A DNA stretch of 64,000 bases from Lysinibacillus sp. BPa_S21 (GTDB lineage Bacteria; Bacillota; Bacilli; Bacillales_A; Planococcaceae), in contig NZ_JALIRS010000006.1 of the NCBI RefSeq assembly GCF_023337795.1, forward strand, positions 124,001-188,000, written 5' to 3'. The notes beneath the pieces were generated by a model. It had not been told where the DNA came from. It worked only from the letters and a program-made list of their open reading frames with translations, and searched no databases. Numbering within the stretch: position 1 is the first letter of the stretch; every line of letters starts with the position of its first letter. Below, piece after piece: positions 1 through 7,902 of the stretch. Position numbers and translations under genes: made by a program.

Positions 1-426
1 ATTTGGTTCTAATATAGCGTAGTCAATTTCTGTAATTGAAAAAACTTGATACTGTCTAATCATCATCGTAAGGTCATCAATATTAATTTTCGTGTTTGCT
101 AGAGCTTCTCTATCTATTTTCCCTTTTTTAATAACAATTGTCGGTTGTCCATCAAGTAATGTTCTTGCTTTTCCAGATTTTAGAGCAATATAACTAATTA
201 AAGTAGTAAGCGCACACCAAATAACTAAGCTTACTAAAAATTTTGTGAATACAATTGTTTTTAAAATTACCATATTGGCTGCAATAGAACCAATTGTAAT
301 ACCAGTTACGTAGTTAAAGAAGGTTAAGTGACTTAGTTGTTTTTTACCTAAAAACCTCGTAAATGTCAGAAGAACAAAAAAAGTAATAACCGTTTGAACA
401 ATTACTTGTATATAACCTGTGTACAA
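1..426 (-). CDS. DUF421 (YetF-like) membrane protein, partial
   Basis: The frame is open from a TTG at 426 to the window edge, so the C-terminal part is missing. The start is preceded by AGGAG on the minus strand about nine bases upstream. The 142 residues begin with two or three hydrophobic helices, then a soluble domain. The segment FLGKKQLSHLTFFNYVTGI followed by ITIGSIAANMV is typical of the DUF421 family (YetF, YdfS, YkjA in Bacillus), small membrane-anchored proteins of poorly known role that are often sporulation- or stress-linked. The later stretch with GKARTLLDGQPTIVIKKG is the usual start of the conserved soluble YetF domain. The family call is confident. The function is not known. 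Confidence 0.85.
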   Translation of the reverse strand, partial: MYTGYIQVIVQTVITFFVLLTFTRFLGKKQLSHLTFFNYVTGITIGSIAANMVILKTIVFTKFLVSLVIWCALTTLISYIALKSGKARTLLDGQPTIVIKKGKIDREALANTKINIDDLTMMIRQYQVFSITEIDYAILEPN

Positions 427-647
427 ATTCCCCCACTCCTTATCTATTCCCTAGAATACCCAATGAATTTTCAAAAGATACTTCAATACACAACAGAGCT
501 GGATTCAATATAGAAAGAAGGACTCTCATTTGTTAGAAATTTATGTCGTGCAAATAAGTTCATGATAACCTCTTTATGATCAATAGTGGGAAAAACAGTG
601 GGTGTTTTGGTAAAATAAGTATTAAATTAATTTAAAGGAGAGTTTTT

Positions 648-1454
648 ATGGATTCTAGAGTTCCTCTACATGTTCAAAATATTTTAAATGATTATATAAA
701 CTTATTTCAAAATAAAGTACCGAATACGCTTGAAGGTTTCTATTTACACGGTTCTATTGCTCTTAACGCTTACATAAATGGTTCGAGTGATATCGATTTT
801 ATTGCTGTTGTAAACAGATCCTTAACTGAAGAAGATATGAAGGTGATATCTGATCTTCACAAAGAATTAAATCAGAAATATAAGGATACAGGGATGGATG
901 GCAGTTATTTACTAGATGAGGATGTTGGCAAGAAACAGAGTGAGGTAACAGGATGTTTAAAGGTAAATGAAGGTAAAACAAACTGGGGTAATGATGATAT
1001 GAACCCAATTACTTGGTGGATTTTAAAAAATAAAGGGATTACCGTTTTAGGACCGGATGTAGCTACATATAACTTCAGTGTAGATGAAAGAGTGCTTGCA
1101 GATTATGTTTTAGAAAACATGAACAGTTATTGGTCGAGTAGATTGAAAAAAATTAAAAAATATAAAGCATTTTTGATACCAAATAAATTAGTGGATTTAG
1201 AAGTAGAATGGTCAATAACAGGAATTTTACGGCAATTTTACACATTGCAAGAATATATGATTGTTTCAAAAGTAGATGCTTGTAAATATGCAATTCATCA
1301 TTTACCGGAAGAATTCCACAATATTATTAACGAAGCCATCAGTATTCGAGAAGGTTCCAATATACGCTATTGTAATTCGAAAAAACAACGTATTGATGAC
1401 ACAATTCAATGTATGGATTATATACTTAAACATTGTAATAGAGTCAAAAATTAA
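648..1454 (+). CDS. Aminoglycoside nucleotidyltransferase-like protein (AadA/ANT(9) type)
   Basis: The 268-residue protein has a nucleotidyltransferase fold at the N-terminus. GSIALNAYINGSSDIDF (about residues 35-51) holds the GS motif and the two metal-binding aspartates of the DxD pair. The rest resembles the helical C-terminal domain (DUF4111) of streptomycin/spectinomycin adenylyltransferases, which transfer AMP from ATP to the drug. The ATG follows a good AAAGGAGAG site. Chromosomal relatives in bacilli are often annotated as resistance enzymes without tested activity, so spectinomycin or streptomycin modification is an inference. It appears to be a single-gene unit. Confidence 0.8.
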   Translation: MDSRVPLHVQNILNDYINLFQNKVPNTLEGFYLHGSIALNAYINGSSDIDFIAVVNRSLTEEDMKVISDLHKELNQKYKDTGMDGSYLLDEDVGKKQSEVTGCLKVNEGKTNWGNDDMNPITWWILKNKGITVLGPDVATYNFSVDERVLADYVLENMNSYWSSRLKKIKKYKAFLIPNKLVDLEVEWSITGILRQFYTLQEYMIVSKVDACKYAIHHLPEEFHNIINEAISIREGSNIRYCNSKKQRIDDTIQCMDYILKHCNRVKN

Positions 1455-1653
1455 TGAAATGTCGTTCGTCATCAAAAGTTGGAGATGACATTTATTATTT
1501 CGGATGTCATGTTTATAAATCGGAATGGAAATCAACTTCACGTTTTGCTGATGAACTTGAAATATTAACGGTTTAACCGATATTACCTTTTTTAGGAAAA
1601 TATGATAATATTAATGAGTCTTAAATGACAATTACATTTAGGGGGTAGATAGT

Positions 1654-1713
1654 ATGAACAAAAATTATGCTAGCGCCGTGATAAATAAAAAGGGGAAATC
1701 GTCTAACTATTAA
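1654..1713 (+). other. 19-codon ORF with a ribosome binding site, possible leader peptide
   Basis: An ATG is preceded by AGGGGGTAGAT and opens a 19-codon frame ending in TAA, 38 bases upstream of the cysteine hydrolase start at 1752. The peptide (MNKNYASAVINKKGKSSNY) matches nothing I recognise. It could be a translated leader controlling the downstream gene, or the N-terminal stub of a deleted gene. The ribosome binding site is the only evidence that it is translated. Confidence 0.3.
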
Positions 1714-1751
1714 TTATATAGCGTTTCCTCAAATTGAAAGGGGAAAATGAT

Positions 1752-2309
1752 TTGAATCAAGTACTACTGATTATTGATGCTCAGCAAGAATTAATGGATG
1801 GTAATGAGAAAGAAAAAGCAGTTTTTAATAAGGAACACCTAATTAAAAATATCAACTTAGTCATTGAAAAAGCAAGAAAATCCAATGTTCCAGTCGTCTT
1901 TGTAAGGGATCTTGATGTTGCTGAAGGTAAAGGGACAGGGTTTGCTATTCATAATGGCATTAGCGTACCTAAGGAAGCGAGGATTTTCGATAAAAAAGCA
2001 ACGAATTGTTTCCATGGGACTGATCTGCTAATTCATTTACAATCTCAAGATATTAAACATGTAGTTGTAATGGGCTGCTCGACGCAGCACTGTATCGATA
2101 CTGCGGTAAGAACGGCGACTATTAGTGGGTTGGATGTCACGTTAGTTGGTGATGGGCATTCAACTGCGGACAGTGATGTTTTAAGTGCAGAGCAAATTAT
2201 CAAGCATCATAATCATACACTTCATGGTCATTACAATGTCGAACACTTTTCTGTTGTTAGAAATTCAGAAGAAGACTTGTTTGAACCTACACATGATTCG
2301 TATAGATAA
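1752..2309 (+). CDS. Isochorismatase-family cysteine hydrolase
   Basis: The protein has the Asp-Lys-Cys arrangement of this family: LLIIDAQQELMDGN near the start (Asp), the stretch around IFDKKATNCFHG (Lys), and VVVMGCSTQHCIDTAVRTA (nucleophilic Cys). At about 185 residues it is full length. An upstream in-frame TTG at 1734 exists, but the TTG at 1752 has AAAGGGGAA at the right distance, so I prefer it. Family members hydrolyse small amides or enol ethers such as nicotinamide or isochorismate; the substrate cannot be read from sequence. A terminator follows. Confidence 0.88.
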   Translation: MNQVLLIIDAQQELMDGNEKEKAVFNKEHLIKNINLVIEKARKSNVPVVFVRDLDVAEGKGTGFAIHNGISVPKEARIFDKKATNCFHGTDLLIHLQSQDIKHVVVMGCSTQHCIDTAVRTATISGLDVTLVGDGHSTADSDVLSAEQIIKHHNHTLHGHYNVEHFSVVRNSEEDLFEPTHDSYR

Positions 2310-2324
2310 GAAAAAATATTTAAG

Positions 2325-2355
2325 GGCACTCATATTTGTGAGTGTCTTTTCTTTT
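2325..2355 (+). terminator. Intrinsic terminator after the cysteine hydrolase
   Basis: GGCACTCA pairs with TGAGTGTC (one G-U pair) around a six-base loop and is followed by a T-rich tract. Confidence 0.7.
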
Positions 2356-2490
2356 GGTAATGATAACCAAAATAAATTTACAAATTGCATCCAATACGTT
2401 TAATATATATTAAACGCACTAACAGACAAAGCGAATTTTAGTTCAGTGGGAAAAGAGAAAGGGTAGTAATACAAAGTAGGAGGAGACTTT

Positions 2491-2586
2491 ATGCCAACAG
2501 TTAATGCGAACGGAATTACTATCCATTACGAAAATAGAGGTAGAAGATCAGCCTTTGAAGCAATAAAAGGATGTAACTATTATTAG
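2491..2586 (+). pseudogene. Alpha/beta hydrolase N-terminal stub
   Basis: A strong AGGAGGAGA site precedes an ATG opening a 31-codon frame that starts MPTVNANGITIHYENRG, the usual first strand of an alpha/beta hydrolase (MPxVxANGIxIxYExxG). It then runs directly into unrelated residues and a stop, so the rest of the gene, about 230 codons, has been deleted. The intact ribosome binding site suggests a fairly recent deletion. It is judged non-functional. Confidence 0.6.
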
Positions 2587-2617
2587 TAAATAAATTGTAA
2601 AAAGAAGGTGGAGTTGT

Positions 2618-3199
2618 ATGACTATATATTTTGCATTTCTTAGAGGGATTAATGTAGGCGGGCATAATAAAATTATCATGGCGGAATTAAGAAGTTCTCT
2701 TGAGCAACTAGGATTACATAATGTGAAGACATATATCCAAAGTGGAAACATCCTTTTTGAATCAGAGGAAACTGAGGAGCTTTTGCAAACGAAAATTCAC
2801 GATAAAATTAACGAGGATTTTGGGATATCTAGTGTTGTTGTCATTAGGACTGCAGAGGAAATACAGCAGATTGTTAGTCAATCCCCTTTTTCAGATCAGG
2901 AGATTTCAGAAGCAGAGCAAACATGTAAAGGGGAATGTTTACATGTTGCTTTGTTGCCGACAGCCCCTTCCAAGGCTAATAGTGACAAGTTTTTATCTTT
3001 TACAAATGAAAGAGAACTCAGTGTCATAAACGGAAGAGATGTGTATCTTTTATTTTATGACAGCATTCGAAATGCCAAACTAGGAAATAATCTAAAAAAA
3101 CTTGAGATTCCGGCAACTGTCCGCAATTGGAAAACGCTCATGAAGCTTTTAAGAATGGTGGAAGAAGTCGAGCAGATGAAGAGTAATTTAAAAAACTAA
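2618..3199 (+). CDS. DUF1697 domain protein
   Basis: The 193-residue product begins YFAFLRGINVGGHNKIIMAE and continues with LGLHNVKTYIQSGNILFES, the signature of the DUF1697 family, cytosolic alpha/beta proteins of about 180 residues and unknown function. The C-terminal AKLGNNLKKLEIPATVRNWK also fits. Length is normal. The ATG follows AAGAAGGTGGAG. It seems to be transcribed alone, with an inverted repeat downstream. Confidence 0.9.
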   Translation: MTIYFAFLRGINVGGHNKIIMAELRSSLEQLGLHNVKTYIQSGNILFESEETEELLQTKIHDKINEDFGISSVVVIRTAEEIQQIVSQSPFSDQEISEAEQTCKGECLHVALLPTAPSKANSDKFLSFTNERELSVINGRDVYLLFYDSIRNAKLGNNLKKLEIPATVRNWKTLMKLLRMVEEVEQMKSNLKN

Positions 3200-3240
3200 T
3201 TATTAGCATTCTTATATTTACAAAAATGCAGAAAAACAAA

Positions 3241-3337
3241 AAAGACTAGGTATTCAATTATTTTTTGAATTGACTCGAAAAGTTGTTTTTAATAATTCGG
3301 GTACAGTTCACGACTTAATAATGAGTATCTAGTCTTT
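3241..3337. repeat. Long-loop inverted repeat, possible terminator
   Basis: AAAGACTAGGTATTCA (3241-3256) is matched 14 of 16 by the reverse complement of TGAGTATCTAGTCTTT (3322-3337). The 65-base loop contains a second small hairpin. The right arm is followed by CTCTTTT, so it could be a large terminator for the DUF1697 gene. The size and the outward-facing arms also allow a small inserted element. Confidence 0.4.
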
Positions 3338-3409
3338 CTCTTTTAACAAATCTATTAAACTAATGGGGAATTCTTCGTGTAACTCTTTCGAATAAAATGA
3401 CTATTATAT

Positions 3410-3445
3410 TTTTATTTTTGACTATTATCGTTGTCAAAAATAAAA
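3410..3445. promoter_or_regulatory. 13-bp perfect inverted repeat, likely XRE operator
   Basis: Arms TTTTATTTTTGAC (3410-3422) and GTCAAAAATAAAA (3433-3445) are perfect complements with a 10-base spacer, 31 bases before the XRE start. TTGACT inside the left arm could be a -35 box with a weak -10 at 3441-3446, so binding would block the promoter. Autoregulation is inferred. Confidence 0.65.
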
Positions 3446-3476
3446 GAATCATTTACAATGTGTCTGAGGTGGTCAA

Positions 3477-3680
3477 ATGAAAAATCGACTCAAAGAATTG
3501 CGAGCAAGGGATGGATTAAATCAAACTGAATTGGCAAAAAGAGCAAAAGTTTCACGCCAAACAGTTAGTTTGATTGAAAGAAATGAATATATGCCATCTT
3601 TATTAATTGCGGTGAAGATTGCTCATGTATTTCAAGAGCCAATAGAAAATATTTTTATATTTAGTGAGGAGGAATTATAG
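3477..3680 (+). CDS. XRE-family helix-turn-helix regulator
   Basis: The 67-residue protein is a single Cro/C1-type DNA-binding domain. KNRLKELRARDGLNQTELAK, then AKVSRQTVSLIERNEYMPSL, are helices 1-4, with the recognition helix around SRQTVSLIE. There is no other domain. Its stop shares one base with the GTG start of the next gene, so the two are translationally coupled. Small XRE proteins next to DUF3169 membrane proteins are a recurrent pair in bacilli. A 13-bp palindrome sits just upstream and probably mediates autorepression. Confidence 0.92.
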   Translation: MKNRLKELRARDGLNQTELAKRAKVSRQTVSLIERNEYMPSLLIAVKIAHVFQEPIENIFIFSEEEL

Positions 3681-4372
3681 TGAAAATGTTATTGGTTTAC
3701 CTTACAGTTGCTATTTATGGAGTTTATAAATGGATTATAAATTTTAACAATCTACCAGACGCTGCGAATGTATTAATGGCTGTAAATTTCATCAGCCTTG
3801 TTACACTTATCATTGCCGAATTGCATAAGCGAAAAATAGAAATCGGATTGGATAGGGAACTTGAATTTGATCAAGAGGACTTCCATTTGTTTCAGTTGGA
3901 AAGGAAAGCGTATGCAATGACTATCTATACAGAAATTGCAGTTTGTTTATCATTTATTACGATGTTAGTCGGATTTTTATTATTTAGGGATGACTATCCA
4001 GAGGTCCCTTTTGCTAGTGTCGTGCTGTTGGCTGTTGCATTCATCAAGTCCGTTCCTAGTGAAAAAATACTCAACCTAACAAACCCTGGATTTACGTTTC
4101 CTAATCCCAAATCAAAAAATTTTAATAAAGAACTATTAGATCAGTTTGACGACGGACAAAAACATCTCATGTTCCAAGGGCTTTATAAATTATATCAATT
4201 TACAATTTGGGCTTTAGTACTTTTATCATTTGGATTAATGTTTTATTCTGCATTTACAGGTAACTCACAGTTAGTTAGTATCGTGTGTATCGGTATATTA
4301 TTGATGATTATTCAGGTTGGTTTTATAATTAGTACGAAACCAAACAACCTGAAAGAAACTGGGGATGTTTAA
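3680..4372 (+). CDS. DUF3169-family membrane protein
   Basis: The 230-residue protein has about six hydrophobic helices: residues 3-20, 30-45, 90-110, 113-130, 170-190 and 198-218. Between them is an acidic cytosolic segment with ELEFDQEDFHLFQLERKAYA. It fits DUF3169, a family usually encoded beside small XRE regulators. The GTG start overlaps the regulator's stop and uses the AGGAGGAAT inside the regulator's end. Function is unknown. A regulatory partnership is inferred from conserved context. Confidence 0.8.
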   Translation: MKMLLVYLTVAIYGVYKWIINFNNLPDAANVLMAVNFISLVTLIIAELHKRKIEIGLDRELEFDQEDFHLFQLERKAYAMTIYTEIAVCLSFITMLVGFLLFRDDYPEVPFASVVLLAVAFIKSVPSEKILNLTNPGFTFPNPKSKNFNKELLDQFDDGQKHLMFQGLYKLYQFTIWALVLLSFGLMFYSAFTGNSQLVSIVCIGILLMIIQVGFIISTKPNNLKETGDV

Positions 4373-4781
4373 GAAGTCGCCTTTAATGACTTTGGTTACA
4401 TAGCATAAATCGAGAATTTTACCGTTATGGTTAACAAATGAACACGTATAAAGAAGGCTATGTATTCACAAATTTTTGTGAGACTAGCTTTTTTGTGTTG
4501 ATGAATTGTAACAATAAAAATCAGTAAGCATATTTGAACTGCATCCCAATTTGGGGTGTAGTTTATTTTTTTTGTAGATATTCCTACTAGTACAATTAAT
4601 AAATTTGTAAGGAATGAGTAAGAAAAAAGAGATGATCGATTCGTACAATGAAAGTACATGAAAGGGGTCGTTTTAGGTGTAAACATGCATGTATGTGGAG
4701 AAGCGTGAAATACTATTCCTTTATTGGATAGAATACTTAAAGCTTTAGTATCTCTTAAATAAAAGAAAGGAGAGAGAATCC
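4373..4781. other. Non-coding gap with one terminator
   Basis: The stretch between the DUF3169 gene and the next small membrane gene holds a terminator hairpin at 4454-4495 and otherwise AT-rich DNA. A 96-codon minus-strand frame here has no ribosome binding site and overlaps the terminator, so it is not called. AAAGGAGAGAG before 4782 is the next gene's ribosome binding site. Confidence 0.6.
4454..4495 (+). terminator. Terminator after the XRE-DUF3169 pair
   Basis: TTCACAA pairs with TTGTGAG around a short loop, extended by flanking GGCTA/TAGCT pairing, followed by six T residues. Confidence 0.7.
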
Positions 4782-5063
4782 ATGCTTAAACTGATGGGAC
4801 TAGGGTGGGGAAAATATCAATTATTTATTTACTTTATAAAAATAATCATTTGTATTGTAGTGACCTCCTTTCCGGTCGACCTTGTGCCGTGGGGATTTAA
4901 AGTTGGAATTGGACTAATGCCATTAGTGGATATTCTTATTAAAACAATATTGACAATTATTTTAGCTATTATTTTATTACGTTTATTAATTGATAAATAC
5001 AGAAATGGTTACAACATACCGATGTTTAACATTTTAAGTATTATTTATATTATGATGCAATAA
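4782..5063 (+). CDS. Small membrane protein, upstream of an ABC permease
   Basis: The product has 93 residues with hydrophobic segments at about 12-32, 45-70 and 82-92, and a basic loop LIDKYRNGYN. The ATG follows AAAGGAGAGAGAATCC. I do not recognise the family. It lies 25 bases upstream of the ABC-2 permease and is probably cotranscribed with it, so it may be an accessory subunit. It could also be a remnant of a longer permease. Confidence 0.6.
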   Translation: MLKLMGLGWGKYQLFIYFIKIIICIVVTSFPVDLVPWGFKVGIGLMPLVDILIKTILTIILAIILLRLLIDKYRNGYNIPMFNILSIIYIMMQ

Positions 5064-5088
5064 TAAACCGAGGAGGAGAAATGGTGCT

Positions 5089-5781
5089 ATGCTACATCTA
5101 CTAAAGCTGGAAATGAAGAAATTTAATTTAGGTTGGTATGTAAAAGGTGCAATTATCGCAAACATTGTTTTAACAACAATAATGTGTTTAGTTATTTATA
5201 TTGCACAAAGCGAAGGGGATCTACTCATTTCAACGTATGAAGATGTAAATATACTGATTGGTGCAAGTGTAAGAGCAACGTTTATTGTATTTGCCTCTGT
5301 ATTAATTGCGAAACTAGTTATTGAAGAATATAAAAACAGAACAATTTTGATTATGTTCACTTATCCTGTTAGTCGTAAGAAACTGATTGCTAGTAAACTG
5401 GTCCTTATAGCTGTCTTAACGTTAATTGCTATGATGTTGACTAATATCGTTGTAGTTGGTCTATTTTCTATCATTAATAGTTATTTTCCTATCGTTCCAT
5501 TTACGATAACGACAAATCAGTTCATAGGTGAAGTCATTAATATAGTTCCTTTTGCTATTGCCTCAACAGGAATAAGCTTAATTCCATTATATTTTGGGAT
5601 GCGTAATCATTCTGTTCCGGCCACGATTGGTTCATCTCTACTCGTGGTGGCAATTGCGTGTTCTTATAACCCGGAAATTTCGTTAGTGTCCTTCATTCCA
5701 CTTCAATTAGGGCTTGCAGTAGTTGGAGTAATCATTGCATATCTAGGTATTCGTAATATTGAAAATGAGGATGCGGTGTAA
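5089..5781 (+). CDS. ABC-2 type transporter permease
   Basis: The 230-residue protein has six predicted membrane helices. The early LLKLEMKKFNLGWYVKGAII and the segment VIEEYKNRTILIMFTYPVSRKKLIASKL, given here as the cytosolic coupling region, are typical of ABC-2 permeases related to lantibiotic or bacitracin exporters. The start follows GAGGAGGAG. No ATP-binding subunit is present in the flanking genes, which is unusual because the ATPase normally sits directly upstream in the operon. It is either an orphan partnered by an ATPase elsewhere, or the survivor of a deleted operon. Confidence 0.8.
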   Translation: MLHLLKLEMKKFNLGWYVKGAIIANIVLTTIMCLVIYIAQSEGDLLISTYEDVNILIGASVRATFIVFASVLIAKLVIEEYKNRTILIMFTYPVSRKKLIASKLVLIAVLTLIAMMLTNIVVVGLFSIINSYFPIVPFTITTNQFIGEVINIVPFAIASTGISLIPLYFGMRNHSVPATIGSSLLVVAIACSYNPEISLVSFIPLQLGLAVVGVIIAYLGIRNIENEDAV

Positions 5782-6042
5782 CTTGAAACAGAATCGAAAG
5801 ACTGAGTGAAACAGAAGAGTTTAGGAATAAATATTTGTGCTTACAATAAAAAAGTAAAGAGAGAAGGTAACAAAAAATAGGGATGGCTATAGGCATTATA
5901 ACAGGTGCAAGACACAATTTTTGCGAGACTTTAACGACTCGAATGTTCAAAGTGATAAGTGAAAATTATCGATTTACATAGAAAATCATAAATTTCTTTT
6001 ATGTACTTTATTTGATAACGTAAAAGAAAGGAGGCGGTAAAG

Positions 6043-6786
6043 ATGAAAATTTTTGATGCGCACTTTCATATTATTGATTTCGATTATCCTATTACTGAAA
6101 ATCAAGGGTATGTACCACCTAGTTATGTTGTAGATGACTACCAAAAAGAAACAGCGACTTATCATATTGTAGGTGGTGCAATTGTATCAGGTTCTTTTCA
6201 AGGATTTGACTAAGCTTATTTAGTGAATTCATTAGTGAATATGGGATCTGCATTTTGTGGCGTTACGCAGCTACCATTTGCGGTGACAGATGATGAGATA
6301 AAGGATTTACATAACAAAGGTGTACGAGCACTACGATTCAATGTGAAACGTGGCGGTTCCGAAGATTTAACGAAACTCGATTATTTTGCGAGACGTGTTT
6401 ATGATTTAGCTGGTTGGCATAGTGAATTATATATAGACGCAAAAGATTTACCTGAAATTGCACCATCGATTGAAAAATTACCGGCGATTTCAATTGATCA
6501 TTTAGGGTTATCAGAGGAAGGCTTACCTCATTTGTTGCGCCTCGTAGAAAAAGGTGTAAGAGTAAAGGCGACAGGATTTGGTCGTGTAGAGCTCGATGTA
6601 CAACATGCTTTGAAATCTATTCATGCTGTTAATCCAGAGGCGTTAATGTTCGGCACAGATTTGCCGTCTACACGAGCAAAAAGACCGTTTGCTTATGCAG
6701 ATATTGAACTGATTCAAGAATTATTTGATCCGATGTCAGCGGATAAAATTCTTTATCAAAATGCTATGGATTTTTATTTCAAATAA
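6043..6786 (+). pseudogene. Amidohydrolase (TIM-barrel metal-dependent hydrolase) with an in-frame TAA
   Basis: An ATG with the excellent site AAGGAGGCGG opens MKIFDAHFHIIDFDYPITEN, carrying the HxH metal motif (AHFH). After 56 codons a TAA at 6211 interrupts, and the same frame continues AYLVNSLVNMGSAFCGVTQ to 6786. The C-terminal half keeps ISIDHLGLSEEG and MFGTDLPSTRAKRP, with the late metal-binding Asp of the amidohydrolase-2 family. The single change is most simply CAA to TAA. A GTG at 6223 could start a C-terminal fragment, but that would lack the HxH ligands. Read as a recent pseudogene; a sequencing error is the alternative. Confidence 0.85.
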
Positions 6787-6796
6787 GCTTAGCTAT

Positions 6797-6835
6797 AAAA
6801 AAGTCAACTCATTTTATTGTAGAGTTGACTTTTTA
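6797..6835. terminator. Bidirectional terminator
   Basis: AAAAAGTCAACTC and GAGTTGACTTTTT are perfect 13-base complements around an 11-base loop. It serves both the amidohydrolase pseudogene on the plus strand and the EamA gene on the minus strand. Confidence 0.9.
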
Positions 6836-6861
6836 TAGAAAGATAAAGTAAACGCATACAG

Positions 6862-7773
6862 TTAGTTTAAACTCTCAGCATTGATATTTTCTTTAATAAT
6901 ATCTTCCTTCTTGATATTGGCGATAAATACCCCTATTAAAGTGATCAAGCCCCCAGTTATGGCAGAAAAATGTGGAACCTCACCAAGCCAGATCCATGCG
7001 ATAAGAAATGCAAAAACAGAAGTTAAATAAAGCGTACTGGTTGCTTTAGCTGCTCCTGTGCGTGCTGTAACATAAGCCAGCATAAAATAGGGAATGATGG
7101 TTGGAAAAATGCCAAGATACAAAGTGACGAATGTTGCATTTAATGACGCATCCATAATGGCTTCACCTAGGCCAGGTGAGAAAAGTAACATAAAAATAGT
7201 ACCTGACCAAATGGCATACATTGTAAAGCGAAGAGCCCCGTATTTTTCTAGATAACGACGTTGAAAAACAAAGTATATACTTTCCGATAGGGATGCTACT
7301 AAAACTATAATTATCCCATTATTAAAAGCAAAGTCTTCAGTTGAACCTCCTATAGAAATAAATGCTACACCACAAAAACCAACAAGTGAACCAAGCCATC
7401 CCCATAATCCAAGCTTCTCACGATAAAAAAATATAGCTAACAAAGCGGTGAATATAGGGGTTGTTGAAACAAGTAAGCTTGCAACGCCAGCACTAATCGT
7501 TTGTTCCCCATAATTTAGTGCTACTTGATACACAGTGAATCCTAAAAAGCCAAGTAATAAAATAGCTGGTATATCCTTTAACGCGGGTAAAGCCGTTTTT
7601 GTGATAACCGCTATGATCAATAATACGATTGAGCCAATCAATAATCGTAAAAGTGATATATGTTCAGGTGAATAGGCCGTTAATGCCACACGTATTGCTG
7701 GAAAAGCTGATGCCCATAAAAGGATCATAATGAATTGTGCAACCATAATTTTAACATTAAATTTTTTTAACAT
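6862..7773 (-). CDS. EamA-family (DMT) transporter
   Basis: The product is a ten-helix drug/metabolite transporter. LLWASAFPAIRVAL and the second-half FLIAWIWLGEVPHFSAITGG are the two EamA repeats. A longer frame begins at 7803, but the ATG at 7773 has GAGGTG at the right spacing and is preferred, giving 303 residues, normal for the family. It exports or imports small metabolites such as amino acids; the substrate is unknown. It is divergent from a MocR regulator at 7903, a common arrangement in which the regulator controls the transporter. Confidence 0.9.
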   Translation of the reverse strand: MLKKFNVKIMVAQFIMILLWASAFPAIRVALTAYSPEHISLLRLLIGSIVLLIIAVITKTALPALKDIPAILLLGFLGFTVYQVALNYGEQTISAGVASLLVSTTPIFTALLAIFFYREKLGLWGWLGSLVGFCGVAFISIGGSTEDFAFNNGIIIVLVASLSESIYFVFQRRYLEKYGALRFTMYAIWSGTIFMLLFSPGLGEAIMDASLNATFVTLYLGIFPTIIPYFMLAYVTARTGAAKATSTLYLTSVFAFLIAWIWLGEVPHFSAITGGLITLIGVFIANIKKEDIIKENINAESLN

Positions 7774-7799
7774 GAATACACCTCGTTTAATTTTCTCAT

Positions 7800-7885
7800 C
7801 CAACCAATTAAATTTATGTTTTTAATGTTAGTAGGTTTTTGGTAAAATTTCTCCAACAAGTTATAATGAAAAAAACCAACCAGTT
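7800..7885. promoter_or_regulatory. Promoter and direct repeats between eamA and mocR genes
   Basis: TTGGTA (7839-7844), a 17-base spacer and TATAAT (7862-7867) form a strong promoter for the MocR gene. CCAACCAATT (7800-7809) and CCAACCAGTT (7876-7885) are same-orientation repeats flanking the divergent promoter region. MocR proteins are known to bind direct repeats, so these are operator candidates. Confidence 0.6.
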
Positions 7886-7902
7886 TAGTAAAGGGAGTAC
7901 AT

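Noticed and set aside
799-1008. Minus-strand 69-codon frame inside the nucleotidyltransferase gene
   Set aside because: It lies wholly within a conserved gene and has no ribosome binding site.
4396-4686. Minus-strand 96-codon frame
   Set aside because: It crosses a clear plus-strand terminator, has odd composition and no ribosome binding site.
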